Below, in pieces: positions 61,936 to 64,000 of a stretch of DNA of 64,000 nt. The position numbers and the translations under genes are program-made. Within the stretch, counting starts at the first letter, position 1. Each line of letters begins with the position of its first letter. The notes beneath the pieces are model-generated. The model worked only from the letters and a program-made list of their open reading frames with translations. It was not told the DNA's origin and did not search any database. This DNA is from Longimicrobium sp. (GTDB lineage: Bacteria; Gemmatimonadota; Gemmatimonadetes; Longimicrobiales; Longimicrobiaceae), in the NCBI GenBank assembly GCA_036389795.1, contig DASVWD010000053.1, positions 1-64,000 of the forward strand. The letters are read 5' to 3'.

Positions 61936-61962
61936 ATCGGCCGCTCTGTTCGAGCGGCCGAT
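61936..61962 (+). terminator. Hairpin after mazF
   Basis: ATCGGCCGCTC pairs with GAGCGGCCGAT with a TGTTC loop; convergent position with the phosphotransferase gene. Confidence 0.65.
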
Positions 61963-62044
61963 CTCGTCATCTGCGGCAGGTTGTAGGCACACGAGCACAG
62001 ACGACCGCGGCGGGGCGGCGGGAGAGGGAGATGGCCGGGTCGGA

Positions 62045-62983
62045 TCAGCTTCGACGAGCCGCGCGCAGGCGCGCGATCGCGTGCCGCGTCCAGTGCAGGT
62101 CCTCGGCGAGGGTCCGCCCGCACCAGCTCTGCTCCGGCGGGACGCCCGCCCGGAAGGCGAGGTAGCAGACCGCGCACGCCGCGTTGTACAGCAGCACGCG
62201 CTCCCGTGAGACCGGGCGCCCTGCGGCCGGCTCGTAGACCGCCAGCGCGGCCTCGAGCAGCGCGTCGTGCGCGGTGTCGAACACCAGGTAGCGGAAGTCG
62301 AGGTGCCGGTCGGCCCAGCAGGCGCTCTCCCAGTCGAACACGCCGTGCACGCGGAGCGTGGCCGCGTCGACGCTCACGTTGTGCAGGCCGAGGTCGGCGT
62401 GGACGAGGACGCGGTCGTCCGGAGGAGTCCGATCCAGCAGCTCTTCGTACTCCGCGATGACGGCGTCGGCCTCGGCGCGGAGCCCGCGGTGGTCCACCAC
62501 CCGCGGCAGGCGGTCGCAGATCCACCCGCGCGGCTCCGGCCAGCCCGGCCGCCGGGGGAGCCAGCCGGCGACGTCGGCCGCGCCGGCGCGTGTGTGCAGG
62601 TCGGCCAGGATCGCCCCGAGCGCCGCCCCCACGCGCCTGGCGGCCTCCGGCTCCCGGCGGACGCGGGCGTAGACGGCCCGGGTGTCGTGGACGCCCGGCA
62701 CCATCGCGCGCACGTCGACGCCGCCGTCCGCCGACGCGGCGAGCACGCGGGGAGCCGCGAAGCCGCAGCGCTCCTTCAGCACGCGCAGCACGCGGCGCTC
62801 GGTCTGCATCGCCGCGAGCCCGGCGGCGGTCGCCGCGAACCACGCCAGCCGGCCCCCGGGGAGCCGGACGAGCCACCTGCCGTCTCGTGGGACCAGGTGC
62901 ACGTCCGCGGGCGAGAGCCGAAATCCGAGCTCCGCCAGCGCCTGGCAGGCGTGTTCCGGGGTCAGCGCTTCGTGAAGCGTCAC
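62045..62983 (-). CDS. Aminoglycoside-phosphotransferase-like kinase
   Basis: 312 aa. The APH/choline kinase fold: LVHADLGLHNVSVDAATL (near 193-210; HxDxxxxN catalytic loop) and VHGVFDWESACWADRHLDF (D for Mg). The N-lobe is shorter and lacks a clear P-loop lysine, typical for such distant members. The substrate may be a small alcohol or sugar; resistance cannot be inferred. Convergent with mazF. Confidence 0.85.
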   Translation of the reverse strand: MTLHEALTPEHACQALAELGFRLSPADVHLVPRDGRWLVRLPGGRLAWFAATAAGLAAMQTERRVLRVLKERCGFAAPRVLAASADGGVDVRAMVPGVHDTRAVYARVRREPEAARRVGAALGAILADLHTRAGAADVAGWLPRRPGWPEPRGWICDRLPRVVDHRGLRAEADAVIAEYEELLDRTPPDDRVLVHADLGLHNVSVDAATLRVHGVFDWESACWADRHLDFRYLVFDTAHDALLEAALAVYEPAAGRPVSRERVLLYNAACAVCYLAFRAGVPPEQSWCGRTLAEDLHWTRHAIARLRAARRS

Positions 62984-63029
62984 GATCGGGGAGCTGTTGC
63001 AGACGGTGAAGGTGCGGAAAGCTCCAAAC

Positions 63030-63062
63030 GAGCGGCTGGACCTCCCGTTGGTCCGGCCGCTC
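63030..63062. terminator. Hairpin between the phosphotransferase and HEPN genes
   Basis: GAGCGGCTGGACC pairs with GGTCCGGCCGCTC. 83-bp gap; probably terminates the HEPN gene. Confidence 0.6.
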
Positions 63063-63065
63063 GCG

Positions 63066-63566
63066 TCATTGCGACTTCGGGTGAATTTCGCGCGGGTCCT
63101 GCAAGACGTTCCGCAGTCGCGGGCGGCGCGCGATCAGGCGGGCGTGCGCGGCGGGGAGGAATTTGTCCAACACGGCGTGCATCTGGTTCCGCCACCGCTC
63201 TGCCAGCGCTGTGTCTTCCACCGTCCCGTACACGTTGTCGTGCCGCTTGCGGCGAAGTCCATCGAGCTCGGTCCCGAAGCGTGCCAGCTCTTCTGATTCA
63301 AGGCCCTGGATCGCGTAGAAAGTCGCCCAGTGGTGTCCTCCGGGCGACTTCACCGTGTATCCGGCGTCACGAACCAGGGTGGCCGCCGCGGCGAGTGCGG
63401 CCTCGTACGCCGCGTTGAACGCTCCCGGCGACGAGAGGCCGGGGAGGTGGGAGTCCTGGTACGCCCGGAGCGCCTTCCTCCAGATCACGGCGACCTCATC
63501 GTCGGAAGCCTCCAGCGCCACGAGAGTGTGCGCCGTGAGCAGGCGCTCGATTTCGGGTGAAGTCAT
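63066..63566 (-). CDS. HEPN-domain protein, partner of a nucleotidyltransferase
   Basis: 166 aa. Helical: MTSPEIERLLTAHTLVALEA, SSPGAFNAAYEAALAAAATL, then LDGLRRKRHDNVYGTVEDTA near 102-121, which has the RxxRHxxxY pattern of HEPN RNases. HEPN-MNT pairs are toxin-antitoxin systems where the nucleotidyltransferase neutralises HEPN by AMPylating its Tyr. Its ATG overlaps the partner's stop (ATGA). Confidence 0.8.
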   Translation of the reverse strand: MTSPEIERLLTAHTLVALEASDDEVAVIWRKALRAYQDSHLPGLSSPGAFNAAYEAALAAAATLVRDAGYTVKSPGGHHWATFYAIQGLESEELARFGTELDGLRRKRHDNVYGTVEDTALAERWRNQMHAVLDKFLPAAHARLIARRPRLRNVLQDPREIHPKSQ

Positions 63567-64000
63567 GCGGCCATCCGGGCCAGGAGTTTCTCGTCACCCA
63601 CGATCCATCGCTTCGGCTTCGACAGCACGTTACGAACGAAGTAGTGGTTCTCTTCGATGCGCCGGGCCAGGTCGCGCCGACTGTACTCGACCACGTTCAC
63701 CACGCGTCCCAGGACAGCGGACGATTCCGAAGTACAGCGTCCCATCTCGTAATCCGGGATCTCCTCGCCGATGACGAAGAGGTCCAGGTCGCTTTCCAGC
63801 CGCGCGTCACCGGAGGCCACGGAGCCGAAGATGAACGCCGCTTCGACATTGGGGACGTCGGAGAGCGCCTCGCGCAGGACCTCGGTGGGGTCAGTGAACT
63901 CGCGCACCATGTGCATGAGCGCCAGCCAGCCCCGGTGCTCGTGGTTCGCGTGGTAGACCCGCCGGTTCCCCTCGCCTTCGCTGCGCAGCAGATCCAGTTC
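63563..64000 (-). CDS. Nucleotidyltransferase (MNT-like) with N-terminal wHTH, 5' end missing
   Basis: About 146 codons are visible, and the frame continues off the right edge. EGNRRVYHANHEHRGWLALM is the tail of an ArsR-like winged helix, so the ATG at 63916 is internal. FIFGSVASGDARLESDLDLF (near 57-76 of the visible part) is the GSxxxG...SDxD nucleotidyltransferase signature. ENHYFVRNVLSKPKRWIVGD follows. It is the antitoxin-like partner of the HEPN gene. Confidence 0.82.
   Translation of the reverse strand, partial: ELDLLRSEGEGNRRVYHANHEHRGWLALMHMVREFTDPTEVLREALSDVPNVEAAFIFGSVASGDARLESDLDLFVIGEEIPDYEMGRCTSESSAVLGRVVNVVEYSRRDLARRIEENHYFVRNVLSKPKRWIVGDEKLLARMAA

Overview
The window is 64 kb of very GC-rich bacterial chromosome with densely packed genes on both strands. 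It has no tRNA, rRNA, CRISPR array, prophage or transposase that I can recognise. Several features suggest a Gemmatimonadota relative of Longimicrobium: paralogous families of short Cys-rich peptides with a shared leader, lipoproteins in the style CDSPTGP, many three- to six-fold intergenic palindromic repeats, and numerous genes without close family assignment. This placement is inference from gene style; no 16S gene is present.

Layout. 1-8.2 kb (minus strand): 5' part of glmS, a zinc-ribbon/adenylate cyclase/AAA/TPR regulator, and tex. 8.3-12.7 kb: a winged-helix/nucleotidyltransferase pair, a secreted protein, rnhB with a small membrane protein, and a secreted SnoaL-like protein. 12.9-16.8 kb (minus): the conserved translation/secretion run ffh-rpsP-rimM-trmD-rplS; S16 carries a long Ala-rich tail. 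17-25 kb: small regulators and enzymes (DinB-like, lipoproteins, DUF1801, AraC, HhH protein, BNR-repeat protein plus MoaD-like carrier). 25-30.7 kb: YccA/Bax-inhibitor protein, HExxH protein, Ser/Thr kinase, methyltransferase. 31-36.5 kb: a B12-binding mutase subunit, acyl-CoA carboxylase beta subunit and an AtuA (DUF1446) protein, interrupted by three tandem Uma2 genes. 36.6-42.2 kb: rnz, a YCII protein with its ECF sigma factor, and a six-heme cytochrome. 42.7-44.9 kb: CIRCE-controlled groES-groEL. 45-47.3 kb: three Cys-rich, leader-bearing peptides (RiPP-like precursors) and a cupredoxin lipoprotein. 47.8-51.5 kb (minus): deacetylase, ATP-grasp ligase and FAD monooxygenase operon. 52-54.5 kb: sigma-54 response regulator and a degenerate HD-GYP response regulator. 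55-64 kb: YceI, an RNase HI-like protein, carA, HU, moaD-moaE-moaA, mazEF, a phosphotransferase and a HEPN/nucleotidyltransferase pair cut by the right edge.

Two observations stand out. First, the three peptide genes share the leader pattern MKxxLxxxxLxVxxF and an RGTV motif but have unrelated Cys-rich cores, and no lanthipeptide synthetase is nearby. The surrounding DNA holds two internally deleted copies of neighbouring genes: groEL at 45.65-45.80 kb and the response regulator at 47.62-47.77 kb. Second, the intergenic DNA carries two repeat classes with apparently complementary placement. Palindromes built of 9-nt units such as GAGTCAGCA lie just downstream of genes and often end in a T-run. 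Heptamer/octamer ACT(N)GC arrays lie just upstream of start codons in the sense orientation. Both placements are visible in the sequence; any role in termination or 5' control is inference.
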